Assembly (NCBI RefSeq): GCF_963667405.1 | Contig: NZ_OY763408.1 | Location: forward strand, 2,503,757-2,567,756 | DNA length: 64,000 nt | Direction of reading: 5' to 3' | Source: an uncultured Sphaerochaeta sp. | Lineage (GTDB): Bacteria > Spirochaetota > Spirochaetia > Sphaerochaetales > Sphaerochaetaceae | Part shown: piece after piece, positions 34,522 through 43,257 of the stretch | Layout: each line of letters begins with the position of its first letter | How positions within the stretch are numbered: position 1 is the first letter of the stretch | Position numbers and translations under genes: made by a program | Notes under the pieces: generated by a model | What the model was told of the DNA's origin: nothing | The model's input: the letters and a program-made list of their open reading frames with translations, nothing else | Databases searched by the model: none

Positions 34522-36129
34522 TCAGAGAATCTTTTCCCCCAGCTCAGCATGCACCATGTCAGCTGCCATGCGGGCAGTCATGATGCAGGTGGGAAGGCCG
34601 GCAGGGCTGGCTGTCCACTGCCCTGCACGAAACACATCGGGAATAGGGCTTTTGATCGCCTTCTTCATCGTAAGCATGGTGGCATCGAGAGGGATCTTCT
34701 GCTCAAACGACCAGCCGACGATCGCCCCTTCGCTGCTGCCGACCGTACGCTCAATGCGCAACGGGCTTGCCGAGAACGAGAAGAGGATGTGCTCTTTCAG
34801 CTCTGGGTATACCGACGTGGTGAGCACTTCGATCATGGAGGCTTTGATGTGCTGCTCAAACTCCTCATACCAACCGCCTGCTTCTATCCTTCGGGTAAGC
34901 TCGTAGTCAAAGAGGAAGCTTGCGATCAGGCCCGTCTTCCCCTCAGGGGCTGCACTGCTGTCGTTGAGGACCGGAATCGAAATCTCATAGGTGTTGAGAC
35001 GACAGAAGGAATCCAGCCAGGAGTAAAAGGCCTCTCGCTTGAGAGTCTCCCACCCTTGCAGTAGAGATGCAAGCTCACTGCGATGCAGCTCTCCCAACCC
35101 GTTCCGGGAGGGGGTATAGAAGAAATGGCCTTCTGATATTGCGTGGAAATACTCTGGGGGAAGGTCCACAGCCAAGAAGAGCGTGAAGACAGACTCGGCC
35201 CCACGGCTTGCAAGCACCTGCTCCTTCTCCTTGAGCATCTTTTGCGTTATGGACTTTGGAAACGTATCCCAGGTAGTTATTCGGTAGAGGTGCTTCACAT
35301 CAGCACACCAGATAAGCTTGTCATAGGGATATGCATTCCCCGCCGAATCAACAAGCACCTTGCGAGAAGCATCCAAACCCACCACTTCCGTCTCAGTCCG
35401 TACCTCAGACCCCAGCTCCTCCAAGCGTGACTGCAGAGCAGCAGGAATTCGTCCCACTCCCCCTTTGGGATAGAAGTAGTCAGGGTAGAGGGAGAAATAA
35501 CTCATGGCGAAGAAGGCGGGGGTTTTCTTGAAGAAGTGCTGGGAGATGATATCCCGAAGGGAGTCATTGCCGATCAACTTGCCCAGAAACACTTCCATGG
35601 GCATTTGCATCCGCATGATGGCAGCCCCGGTGGCCAGAAAGCGGAAGATCCAGACGATGAAGGTGGTCAGGAAGTAGCTCAGGTCGCGCTTGGCATCCTT
35701 GAAGAACGGGCTGTCACTTCCGAAAAGCACCTGCATGTACGTATCGTACTTGCCGATGACCTTGATGACTTTCTCCACATCCTCGGTGCTCTCTGGATAG
35801 AGCTCCTTGAGCAGTTTCGCATAGGAGGCAAGACTCTCTTGGGAGTCAGCTGTGATGATCCTATCCTCAACACCCAGGGAAACCCTGCTGGGAAACAACG
35901 GCAGATCAAGGCCAAGCTCTGCAAGCATGGGTTTGATCATGCCGGCATTCTCGGTGGCCCGGATTCCACCATCGAAGAGAAAGCCATCCCGCACAAAGGA
36001 GTTCACCAACCCACCGCAGATTGCTTGTTTCTCAAGCACCAACACCTTGTGGCCTCGCATGGCCAGCGAAGTTGCTGCAGTCAGGCCCGAAATACCGGCG
36101 CCTACGATGACGATTCTCTGCTGTGGCAT
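34522..36129 (-). CDS. FAD-dependent oxidoreductase, phytoene-desaturase (CrtI) type
   Basis: A 535-residue flavoprotein when started at ATG 36129, which has an AAGGAGG site; the longer frame to 36186 has none. The N-terminus carries the dinucleotide-binding fold IVIVGAGISGLTAATSLAMRGHKVLVLEK and the GGLVNSF segment; GGVGRIPAALQSRLEELG lies mid-protein, and the C-terminus has FRAGQWTASPAGLPTCIMTARMAAD (split), typical for carotenoid desaturase/isomerase relatives. A hydrophobic stretch near residue 170 may touch the membrane. The substrate is unknown; no carotenoid genes are nearby. Its last 64 coding bases recur at 24936-24999. Confidence 0.85.
   Translation of the reverse strand: MPQQRIVIVGAGISGLTAATSLAMRGHKVLVLEKQAICGGLVNSFVRDGFLFDGGIRATENAGMIKPMLAELGLDLPLFPSRVSLGVEDRIITADSQESLASYAKLLKELYPESTEDVEKVIKVIGKYDTYMQVLFGSDSPFFKDAKRDLSYFLTTFIVWIFRFLATGAAIMRMQMPMEVFLGKLIGNDSLRDIISQHFFKKTPAFFAMSYFSLYPDYFYPKGGVGRIPAALQSRLEELGSEVRTETEVVGLDASRKVLVDSAGNAYPYDKLIWCADVKHLYRITTWDTFPKSITQKMLKEKEQVLASRGAESVFTLFLAVDLPPEYFHAISEGHFFYTPSRNGLGELHRSELASLLQGWETLKREAFYSWLDSFCRLNTYEISIPVLNDSSAAPEGKTGLIASFLFDYELTRRIEAGGWYEEFEQHIKASMIEVLTTSVYPELKEHILFSFSASPLRIERTVGSSEGAIVGWSFEQKIPLDATMLTMKKAIKSPIPDVFRAGQWTASPAGLPTCIMTARMAADMVHAELGEKIL
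34531..34594 (-). repeat. 64-bp direct repeat, copy within the intact oxidoreductase gene
   Basis: This is the proximal copy of the repeat described at 24936-24999. It covers the last sense codons of the gene except the final two or three. Confidence 0.88.
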
Positions 36130-36253
36130 AGGAAATCCTCCTTGAAAACCAGAATAGCATGATTTTTCAAGAACTGAGAGCATCATTCAAACATACGGAT
36201 CATTCTGAACATGCCCAATCAATATGTTTTACACGAATTATCCTTGCCAGTTT

Positions 36254-36291
36254 ATACTAAATATAGTATCACGATACTGCACGATTGCAGT
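36254..36291. promoter_or_regulatory. Overlapping palindromes upstream of the HicB-like gene
   Basis: Three dyads lie in tandem: ATACTA-N4-TAGTAT (36254-36269), AGTATC-N2-GATACT (36265-36278) and ACTGC-N6-GCAGT (36276-36291). TTGCCA (about 36244) gives a possible -35 element. The position, about 75-110 bases before the ATG, suits an autoregulatory operator bound by the HicB C-terminal DNA-binding domain. Confidence 0.5.
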
Positions 36292-36365
36292 TGAATGCCA
36301 TAGAATTGCATGTGCTCATTGATATTCACGGGTTCGTGATCCACTTGATTTGGAGGAGGTACTCC

Positions 36366-36809
36366 ATGATGAAGATTGATGATTATCTGAATCTTCCCTA
36401 TACCCTTGAGCTGAAGAAAGAAGAAGATGGATCCTATTTTATTGCTGTCAAAGAACTGGAGGGTTGCTTTTCAGTTGGTGATACTGCTGAAAAAGCTCTT
36501 GCAATGATAGAAGATGCGAAACGAGCATGGATCGAGTTCAGTTTGGAAAAGGGCCTTCCTATTCCTAAACCTGAAGATCCAGCTTCAAAATCGTATAGTG
36601 GACGGTTCGTGGTACGAGTTACTCCTTCATTACACCGAAAGCTCTCCCTTCAGGCCAAAGCAAATAGGGTAAGTTTGAACTATCTTGTCTCAGAAATTCT
36701 TTCTGGGAAATGCGCTGTTATAGAGACACAAGAACGAGTCATTGATTCATTTGTAGAAGCATATGCGAAAAATTCACTTGACCATACACAAAATGAAAAA
36801 CAAGAATGA
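36366..36809 (+). CDS. HicB-family antitoxin-like protein (no HicA adjacent)
   Basis: A 147-residue protein starting at ATG 36366, with GGAGGAGG upstream (a second ATG follows immediately). Residues 1-70 form the degenerate RNase-H-like HicB fold (YTLELKKEEDGSYFIAVKELEGCFSVGDT); residues 80-115 look like a ribbon-helix-helix domain (GRFVVRVTPSLHRKLSLQAKANRVSLNYLVSEIL). Such proteins normally neutralise a HicA mRNA interferase encoded next door. No HicA-like frame is present on either side, so it may act only as a regulator or be a leftover antitoxin. Confidence 0.85.
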   Translation: MMKIDDYLNLPYTLELKKEEDGSYFIAVKELEGCFSVGDTAEKALAMIEDAKRAWIEFSLEKGLPIPKPEDPASKSYSGRFVVRVTPSLHRKLSLQAKANRVSLNYLVSEILSGKCAVIETQERVIDSFVEAYAKNSLDHTQNEKQE

Positions 36810-36815
36810 ACACTC

Positions 36816-37286
36816 TTATTTACTCGCTTGGCGATAAACAGGAAACTCATTCCCCAGAAGCAAATACTCCTCATCAAACCCATTTTTTCGATAGAACGCG
36901 ATGGCTCGGGTGTTCTCTTTCATCACTCCCACCTCCAACTCATCCATGCCTGCCTCCTTGGCTACCGAGAAGGCATGCTCAAGCAGGGCTTTTCCTATCT
37001 GCCGGTTTCGGAACTCCTTCTCCACCACCAGTTCATTCACCAACGCAGTGCCTTTCCTGTGGAAAAACGATCGGTAAAGTACCAAGGAGATGAAACCAAT
37101 CACCTGACCATCCATGCAAGAGACAAAGCTTTGGTATACCTCTGGATGCTCTTGCATCGCCTGATAGTGTTCCAAGGCTTTCTCTTCGCTGATCTCAAAC
37201 ACCTCACCCAAGTCCACGGCCAATTGTTCGATGAGCTTGCGAATGGAAGGAAGATCCTCTTCGGTGATACACCGTATACCTGTCAT
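36816..37286 (-). CDS. GNAT-family N-acetyltransferase
   Basis: A 156-residue acetyltransferase started at ATG 37286 (GGAGG 8 bases upstream). The GNAT fold is evident: IRKLIEQLAVDLG in the first helices, LVNELVVEKEFRNRQIGKALLEHAFSVAKEAG for motif A with the Q/RxxGxA-like acetyl-CoA loop (RNRQIGKAL), and a closing AIAFYRKNGF motif B. It transfers an acetyl group to an amine; the substrate is not evident. It ends 6 bases from the convergent HicB-like gene and lies downstream of the protease gene. Confidence 0.88.
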   Translation of the reverse strand: MTGIRCITEEDLPSIRKLIEQLAVDLGEVFEISEEKALEHYQAMQEHPEVYQSFVSCMDGQVIGFISLVLYRSFFHRKGTALVNELVVEKEFRNRQIGKALLEHAFSVAKEAGMDELEVGVMKENTRAIAFYRKNGFDEEYLLLGNEFPVYRQASK

Positions 37287-37355
37287 GCGACAATCCTCCG
37301 GACGTTCGTGTTTCTTTGGGAGACAAGAGGACTCCATACATCCCCCATCATGGGC

Positions 37356-39659
37356 TCAGTCCTCAGTAAACGCAATCTCAACTTCAGCTTTTGCATAGGT
37401 CTCGACTCTCGCGTGAATATCCACCTCATTCACAAACCAGTTGTTTGCCCTGCAAAGCTGCATGAATTCCGAAATACGGTTCACCCCACCAAGCTCACGT
37501 AACGTGACAACAACTCCGAAATGCAAACCTTTGCCGAATTTGCTTTCCAGGCGTTCCTTGGTTTTGATGTTGACTCCCCAGTTCGGAGATGATGCATTGA
37601 GCCGTTTGCGAGGATAGTTCCGAGACTTGCCCCCTTCAGATATATATTTGACATTATCCCATTTCCGGTATCGCTCCCGTACATCCTTCTCAAACAATGC
37701 ATGCGGGGCATCATCACCTTGCAGGTTATTGTCAATGGTTTTTATCTTCCCTTTCTTATCCATCCGTCCAAAGTGAAGATCCATCTCAGTACCCGTATAG
37801 TCAACTCCCTGCAGACGTGAACATTTCGGGAAATAGCATAAAGTCGCTTTGGCAATATAAGGAAACTGCTCTTTGTACATGGGGACTGGAATGGAATATG
37901 CATAAGTCTGGTATGCTTCAGAGATTCCGTGAATTACAAACTTGATCTCATCATTTCCTGTTGTCAGGATATCTGAGATATGGGTTGGTACCCGACCGAA
38001 ACCCACAAGATCCTGATACGTGGCATCTACATTCCAACCAGCAGAAGCGTCGAGAAGCAGGGCCTTGGCTACTTCTCGGGAGAAACCCATGATATGGATC
38101 AGATATGCCAGCTTGCGGGCTACCCATGGTGCAGCATAGGAGGTTCCCATCACTTTCACCCTACCCCTGCTGGAATAGACAACCATACCATCCTCTCGAT
38201 CCCCGCCGAAGGTGGCTGCATCCGGCTTTTTATAGAAATGCAAGACAGGTCCCTTGCGAGAATACTCCACAGGTCTTCCAGACAGTGAAACAGCATTGAC
38301 CACCACAGAATTAAGAGAGTCGGCAGGGGCACCTATCCTTGGAAAATCTCTATGACGATCACGATTATTGGTTCCCGCTACCACAAAGATGATATCTCTC
38401 TCAAATTGAAGTTCATCGAGAAGAGCCGCCTCTGGTGATATGAAATTTGGTTCTATTTCCAATGGAGAGCCAAGGGACAAGTTCCACACCTTGATGTCCT
38501 TGTTCGTCTCAACGATGGACCGTATCAATTTCATGAGGTTAAGGGAGCTGTTCTTATCGTGCTTTGCAATCCCAAAATGACGAACCCGAAAGCGACCGCA
38601 TCCATCATCCAAATGTGCGTTCAAAGCAGGTCCATCAACAATAAGGGAAGAGATTGCTGTCCCATGCTCGTAATCCGCTTGCTCAATGAACTCAGGGTCA
38701 ACCATACAGGTAGAATCGACCCATGAGGAAAAGTAGGCTTTTTCGTCAAAGAGCGTGTCGATAACCCCGATAACAGGTTCGTCCAGAGGCTGGGGGATTG
38801 AAAATGCGGAAGCAGGGCCAGAACTATCGCCATCAATCAGTGCTCCAATCCTTCCCATATCAGGCACAGCCATCGCCACCAAGTATGGGGCTTCATTGAT
38901 GATTCTTCTGTACTGGTCGGGTGTGACCATCCAGGTTACTTCATCCAGGGCCCTGACGGTTTGGTTTTGCATCCCCAGTCTCCGAAGGATTTCATTACGG
39001 CTGAGTCCTGTATCATAGAGTGTGATGATCTGGCTTTCTGAGATAGCCTCTGTGCGCTCCTCAACTGCAAAGCAATCAAGATAATATGCATCCTTGATGA
39101 TGCTGCAAAATGGTGACTTTTTCATCCCATGTTCAGAGAGGATCTCTTCCTGATGTGTTTTCCTGCTCATTTCAGCGGGAGTTGGATCCCTTTTGAGATA
39201 TGCTTTGACATACTCCTTATTGGCACTCAAAATAACCATTTGCTCAGCGGAAATTCGGTTCTCAAAACCACTTTTCAGAATGGACAGGACACGCTCAAGC
39301 CGCTGTATGCCATTAAGAAGAGCATCAACATCAACACAGTGGGTAATGATGTGTCTTGGGTGCACTTCTGCTGAGAATTTGGCGCCGACGATTGTCGTAT
39401 TCGGTGTTTCAGAACCATTTGCAAGAATAGCCCCCATTCGGTTGCTTTTGGCCACAACATCCTTGTAATGAAGTGACACCAATGGCTTGAACAGCCTTCG
39501 CTCTTCCGTCCAATAGCGTCGGACACCATCAAGGGAGGTAATCAGCCGTTCGATATCGGAAGCATCAACACTCCCATTCCTAGGCAGTGTTGCTGCCCCA
39601 GGTTTGGATGGATTGGGAGCCTGATTGAATTTCCCCTTCATTTCAAGCACCTTGTTCAT
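37356..39659 (-). CDS. Subtilisin-like (S8) serine protease, IetS-like
   Basis: A 767-residue protein with no signal peptide. A roughly 290-residue N-terminal region precedes the S8 domain, whose triad is visible: Asp301 (GVIDT), His332 (YEHGTA) and Ser507 (MGTSYAAP), with an oxyanion asparagine in AGTNN. A C-terminal domain of about 200 residues follows. It overlaps the AAA ATPase gene by four bases (ATGA). A cytoplasmic AAA ATPase plus subtilase pair of this kind matches the two-gene IetAS anti-phage system reported from defence-island screens. The target protein is unknown. Confidence 0.88.
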   Translation of the reverse strand: MNKVLEMKGKFNQAPNPSKPGAATLPRNGSVDASDIERLITSLDGVRRYWTEERRLFKPLVSLHYKDVVAKSNRMGAILANGSETPNTTIVGAKFSAEVHPRHIITHCVDVDALLNGIQRLERVLSILKSGFENRISAEQMVILSANKEYVKAYLKRDPTPAEMSRKTHQEEILSEHGMKKSPFCSIIKDAYYLDCFAVEERTEAISESQIITLYDTGLSRNEILRRLGMQNQTVRALDEVTWMVTPDQYRRIINEAPYLVAMAVPDMGRIGALIDGDSSGPASAFSIPQPLDEPVIGVIDTLFDEKAYFSSWVDSTCMVDPEFIEQADYEHGTAISSLIVDGPALNAHLDDGCGRFRVRHFGIAKHDKNSSLNLMKLIRSIVETNKDIKVWNLSLGSPLEIEPNFISPEAALLDELQFERDIIFVVAGTNNRDRHRDFPRIGAPADSLNSVVVNAVSLSGRPVEYSRKGPVLHFYKKPDAATFGGDREDGMVVYSSRGRVKVMGTSYAAPWVARKLAYLIHIMGFSREVAKALLLDASAGWNVDATYQDLVGFGRVPTHISDILTTGNDEIKFVIHGISEAYQTYAYSIPVPMYKEQFPYIAKATLCYFPKCSRLQGVDYTGTEMDLHFGRMDKKGKIKTIDNNLQGDDAPHALFEKDVRERYRKWDNVKYISEGGKSRNYPRKRLNASSPNWGVNIKTKERLESKFGKGLHFGVVVTLRELGGVNRISEFMQLCRANNWFVNEVDIHARVETYAKAEVEIAFTED

Positions 39660-40699
39660 CGCTTTTCCTCCACCAGGATACGTGAAACCCGACTCTTTGA
39701 GACTTTGGAGAGAATCTCAATGTCACGTACCGAGAATCCCAATGTCTGGAGTTCCTTATATCCCCCTGAGAAAGTGGGTAGCGTTTGCTTGAACAATCGT
39801 GCAAGGTAGTCAAACTCATCGTTCGGATTACTGAAAGCGATAGCCGTCTTGATAAGGTTCTTCAATTCCCCTGGATACGGGATGGGATCCAATAATGCTA
39901 TGATTTTCCTGAACAGCCGAATATTCCTGCCCTGGAACTTGAATTGCTGCAGCAAACTCTCAAGCATGATATCAGCAATCTCCTGCAAATCCTCCCTGGT
40001 ATACCGGTTGAAGTCGATTACATTATCAAACCTACGGATCAGAGCACGATCGAACGAGGCAAACAAATTTGTCGTAGCAAGCAAGACAATCCTATTGTTA
40101 AGGGTATCAAGCCCCTTCAGTACAGCGGAGGTTGCCCTTCCCATCTCCCTGAGGTCATTGGTATTGGTTCTATCGAGTGCTATGGAGTCAAGTTCATCAA
40201 AAAGGATGATGATTTGCTCAGGATAGGGAACCTCATTGATTTCAGTAAACAATTGGGCAATATTCTTTGATGTCTGACCCATTTTGCTGTCTACCAATAC
40301 ATCAAAATCCACCACATAGAGCTGACGATTGAGAATCCTTGCCATTTGTTTTGCGCTTTCAGTCTTCCCGGTACCTGGAGCACCTTGGAACAGGAACTTA
40401 TTGACTCCTGCTCCATAACTCACTGCATTCACGATGCCCATCAGTTCATCTTTGATGCATTCAGGAAGAGGTAACGTGGTAGGAGAAGCATCGACCTTTC
40501 GCAGATAATCCATTTTTCCGTTCAACACCTGAGGGACAAAGGTATTCTTGTCAGAGAGGAGCGCCATGATGTAATCGGCAAGTTCCCCATCTTGCGTCCT
40601 ATTGAAATCAACCGCGATTGCATACGCTTCATCCCGAAAGGCAGCTTCATTCTTTTCAATGTGGTACTTAATCAGATGTATTACATTCTTCTTTTTCAT
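39656..40699 (-). CDS. AAA+ ATPase partner of the subtilase, IetA-like
   Basis: A 347-residue cytoplasmic ATPase when started at ATG 40699 (AAGGA 10 bases upstream); upstream ATGs up to 40768 lack ribosome sites. It has Walker A GAPGTGKT (about residue 106), Walker B ILFDELDS (about 165), sensor 1 LLATTNL, and an arginine finger RRFD. The C-terminus ends in a short helix-turn-helix-like stretch (DIEILSKVSKSRVSRILVEEK). It overlaps the protease start as ATGA. In the proposed IetAS-like pair it would act as the unfoldase or sensor that controls the protease. Confidence 0.88.
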   Translation of the reverse strand: MKKKNVIHLIKYHIEKNEAAFRDEAYAIAVDFNRTQDGELADYIMALLSDKNTFVPQVLNGKMDYLRKVDASPTTLPLPECIKDELMGIVNAVSYGAGVNKFLFQGAPGTGKTESAKQMARILNRQLYVVDFDVLVDSKMGQTSKNIAQLFTEINEVPYPEQIIILFDELDSIALDRTNTNDLREMGRATSAVLKGLDTLNNRIVLLATTNLFASFDRALIRRFDNVIDFNRYTREDLQEIADIMLESLLQQFKFQGRNIRLFRKIIALLDPIPYPGELKNLIKTAIAFSNPNDEFDYLARLFKQTLPTFSGGYKELQTLGFSVRDIEILSKVSKSRVSRILVEEKR

Positions 40700-40783
40700 G
40701 ACAGTCCAATCCTTCATCATCAAACACAGATGTCCAATCATGGACACATATATAGTATTTTGGGACATATTTTATAAAACTTA

Positions 40784-40796
40784 TATAGTCACTATA
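40784..40796. promoter_or_regulatory. Palindrome in the ietA-like promoter
   Basis: TATAGT-C-ACTATA, a perfect 6-bp dyad, lies between a minus-strand -35 candidate (TTGCTG, near 40805-40810) and an AT-rich -10 (ATATAA, near 40782-40787). A repressor bound here would block RNA polymerase. Confidence 0.4.
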
Positions 40797-40929
40797 CTGA
40801 TCACAGCAAGGGAATACAAGAAGATTCCCATTGCAAACAGGCAAAGTGGCTACACTGGTTTGGATCCGATTATGTTCCTGATTTCCCTACGATACGCTTC
40901 TAGCTGCATTATGACTGCAAAGAATCTTT

Positions 40930-41505
40930 TCAGCTGTACTTACCCACCAACTCCACAAAGGCAACGTCCAGAAGCTTCTGCCTGCGAACCTGCCCCTCCT
41001 TGTCCTTGGTTATCATGACAAGTTCCTGCCAGCCTGAAGGCCCAACCGGGATGAGCATGATACCCTCAGGACCAAGCTGTGCTACCAGTTCCGGGGGAAT
41101 GGTTTTGGGTGCTGCAGTCACCATGATGCGGTCATAGGGGGCATGTTCCGTCCAGCCTAGGCTTCCGTCACCCAGTTTGTACTGGATGGTGTGATACCCA
41201 AGTGCGGCAAGCCGCTCTCTGGCTTGGGACTGGAGCTCAGCATGCAGCTCAACGGTAAAGACTTCGTGGGAGAACTTGGCAAGGAATGCCGTCTGATACC
41301 CACTTCCTGTCCCGATTTCCAGCACCTTGTGGGTCTTGTTGAGCTGGAGCTGCTCGGTCATGTACAGGACAAGGCTTGGCTGGCTGATGGTCTGTCCCAT
41401 GGCGATGGGCAAGGGTCTGTCGAGCTTTGCAAACGTTTTGTACGCGCTGTCCACAAAGAGGGATCGGTCAAGAGAAGCGAAGAAGTGGAGCAAAGCTTCA
41501 TCCAT
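40930..41505 (-). CDS. pcm: Protein-L-isoaspartate O-methyltransferase
   Basis: A 191-residue cytoplasmic repair methyltransferase. The PCMT family signature is complete: the early GQTISQPSLVLYMTEQL, motif I VLEIGTGSGYQTAFLA (S-adenosylmethionine binding, about residue 80), and APYDRIMVTAAPKTIPPELVAQL followed by GIMLIPVG. It methylates damaged isoaspartyl residues. Its size is slightly below the usual 205-220 residues, with a short C-terminus. It lies between the AAA ATPase promoter and the cstA-type gene as a single-gene unit. Confidence 0.93.
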   Translation of the reverse strand: MDEALLHFFASLDRSLFVDSAYKTFAKLDRPLPIAMGQTISQPSLVLYMTEQLQLNKTHKVLEIGTGSGYQTAFLAKFSHEVFTVELHAELQSQARERLAALGYHTIQYKLGDGSLGWTEHAPYDRIMVTAAPKTIPPELVAQLGPEGIMLIPVGPSGWQELVMITKDKEGQVRRQKLLDVAFVELVGKYS

Positions 41506-41580
41506 GCTTTCAGCATAGCCTCAGATCGGCAGCTTTGAAAGAGAAGGATAGGAGAGAGCGGACCAGAGGAATTTGAGAGA

Positions 41581-41623
41581 AAAGAATAGAAGAGAGAGAT
41601 GAAGAGAGAGAGAGAAGAAAAAC
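41581..41623 (+). repeat. Polypurine GA-rich tract
   Basis: About 40 bases are nearly all A and G, with several GA dinucleotide runs, between the pcm start and the cstA terminator. It is simple sequence without coding potential on either strand. Confidence 0.6.
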
Positions 41624-41624
41624 A

Positions 41625-41661
41625 AGCAGGACACAGATACCAAGGGCACCTGTGTCCTGCT
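41625..41661 (-). terminator. Intrinsic terminator of the cstA-type gene
   Basis: AGCAGGACACAG (41625-41636) pairs perfectly over 12 bases with CTGTGTCCTGCT (41650-41661), 16 bases past the stop at 41677. On the minus strand the stem is followed by TGTTTTTCTTC, giving a strong terminator. Confidence 0.92.
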
Positions 41662-41676
41662 GATGAACTTGTGAAC

Positions 41677-43110
41677 TTAGTGACGCACAACACCCAGTCG
41701 GGCCGGCTGCTTTCTCAGATAGACCACAAACGCAAGGGTAGCTGCAACTGCCGCCGCGATGCCGATGGGATAGCTGATGGTGGTCGGGAGGGAGAACCCT
41801 TCGGGAGCCTGCAGGATGTAGGTGGTGACCACCGCAGTCATGAAGGCTGCGGGTACGCTGGCCATCAGGTGGGAGCGCTTCTCCTCATGCAGATAGACAG
41901 CACCAGTCCAGAGAACGATGGTTGCCAAGGTCTGGTTCGACCAGGCGAAGTATCTCCAGATGATGGTGAAGTCGATGAAGTTGAGGGCAAATCCGATGCC
42001 CAGGATGGGAATTGCCAGGAGCAAGCGATTTTTGACGCCCTTCTGCTCGATCGAGAACATATCGCCCAGGATCAGGCGGGTGCTGCGGAAGGCAGTATCA
42101 CCGCTGGTTATCGGGCAAGCAATGACACCCAGCATGGCCAACACACCGCCAATGGGACCAAGCAGGCCCATGGAGATCTTGTTGACCACCAAGCCTGCTC
42201 CACCCTGACCCAGTACTTCATTCAGACCGGCAATGCCGTTGGGGAAGAAAGCCATGGCTGCTGCTGCCCATACCAGAGCTACCATACCCTCACCTACCAT
42301 GGCGCCGTAGAAGACCTTGCGGCCATAGGACTCATTGCTCAAGCAACGAGCCATGAGCGGCGACTGGGTGGAGTGGAACCCGCTGATGGCTCCGCATGCG
42401 ATGGTGATGAAGAGAATCGGCCAGATGGGCATGCCGGTCGGGTGCATGTTGACGAACGCAATATTGGGAATCGGGGCCTTGGTGACCACCAGCATGAAAC
42501 CGACGCCAACTGCCATGATCAGGAGCACGATGCCAAACACGGGGTAGAAGCGGGCAATGACCTTATCGACGGGAAGCACCGTTGCAATGAAATAGTAGAC
42601 AAGAATCACGACAACCCAGAAGAACTTGTTGGCAAAGATGCCGGAAAAGCCCAGATTGGCGAGAAGGCCTGCAGGACCTGCCATAAACACGGTTCCCACC
42701 AAAACAAGAAGCACGACGGAGAATACCCTCATGACTTGGCGCATCCCGTTTCCAAGGTACATCCCCACCACTTCGGGAATGCTCTTTCCGTCATGGCGCA
42801 TGCTCATCATACCCGAGAGGTAGTCATGCACCCCGCCTGCAAAAATGGTTCCGAAAACGATCCAGAGGAAGGCAGCCGGTCCGAACAGCGCCCCCATGAC
42901 AGCCCCGAAGATCGGGCCCAAGCCGGCGATATTCAGGAACTGGATCAGAAAGATCTTTCCCCAGGTCATGGGGACATAGTCGACCCCGTCCTCGAGGGCG
43001 ACTGCGGGGGTGATACGCTTGGTATCAATACCGAACACCCGCTCGACCACTACACCGTAGGTGAAATACCCTACTACCAGCAACACCAATGACAGCAAGA
43101 AACTAGCCAT
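41677..43110 (-). CDS. Carbon starvation protein A / BtsT-type pyruvate transporter
   Basis: A 477-residue CstA-family membrane protein started at ATG 43110 (AAGGAGG just upstream); the frame to 43218 has no ribosome site and overlaps the hairpin. It has about 13 hydrophobic helices and conserved blocks QFLNIAGLGPIFGAVMGALFGP, GGVHDYLSGMMSMRHDGKSIPE and GFHSTQSPLMARC. CstA and BtsT are proton-coupled importers of pyruvate or peptides. The adjacent LytS/LytTR two-component genes match the E. coli BtsS/BtsR-BtsT arrangement, so pyruvate uptake is the most likely role. Confidence 0.92.
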   Translation of the reverse strand: MASFLLSLVLLVVGYFTYGVVVERVFGIDTKRITPAVALEDGVDYVPMTWGKIFLIQFLNIAGLGPIFGAVMGALFGPAAFLWIVFGTIFAGGVHDYLSGMMSMRHDGKSIPEVVGMYLGNGMRQVMRVFSVVLLVLVGTVFMAGPAGLLANLGFSGIFANKFFWVVVILVYYFIATVLPVDKVIARFYPVFGIVLLIMAVGVGFMLVVTKAPIPNIAFVNMHPTGMPIWPILFITIACGAISGFHSTQSPLMARCLSNESYGRKVFYGAMVGEGMVALVWAAAAMAFFPNGIAGLNEVLGQGGAGLVVNKISMGLLGPIGGVLAMLGVIACPITSGDTAFRSTRLILGDMFSIEQKGVKNRLLLAIPILGIGFALNFIDFTIIWRYFAWSNQTLATIVLWTGAVYLHEEKRSHLMASVPAAFMTAVVTTYILQAPEGFSLPTTISYPIGIAAAVAATLAFVVYLRKQPARLGVVRH

Positions 43111-43127
43111 GATTCCTCCTTGACTCC

Positions 43128-43149
43128 AAAAAGGCAGGGTTATCCCTGC
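43128..43149 (-). terminator. Leader terminator/attenuator ahead of cstA
   Basis: GCAGGG and CCCTGC form a 6-bp stem with a 4-base loop (43134-43149), followed on the minus strand by CTTTTT and then, within 18 bases, the cstA ribosome site. It ends readthrough from the regulator genes. If the cstA promoter lies between 43150 and 43257 it would act as an attenuator. Confidence 0.65.
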
Positions 43150-43257
43150 TTTGCAGATTTCGGAGGTACTGTAGCAGAACTTCAAAGAAGGCGTGTGCTC
43201 AACTGCATGAGATGTCAAATTTCCTACATGAGTGGAAGAACAAGACCGAGCGTTCGG

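Noticed and set aside
41599..43092. 497-residue plus-strand frame opposite the cstA-type gene
   Set aside because: Antisense shadow rich in His, Asp and Gly; the minus strand carries a complete CstA-family protein.
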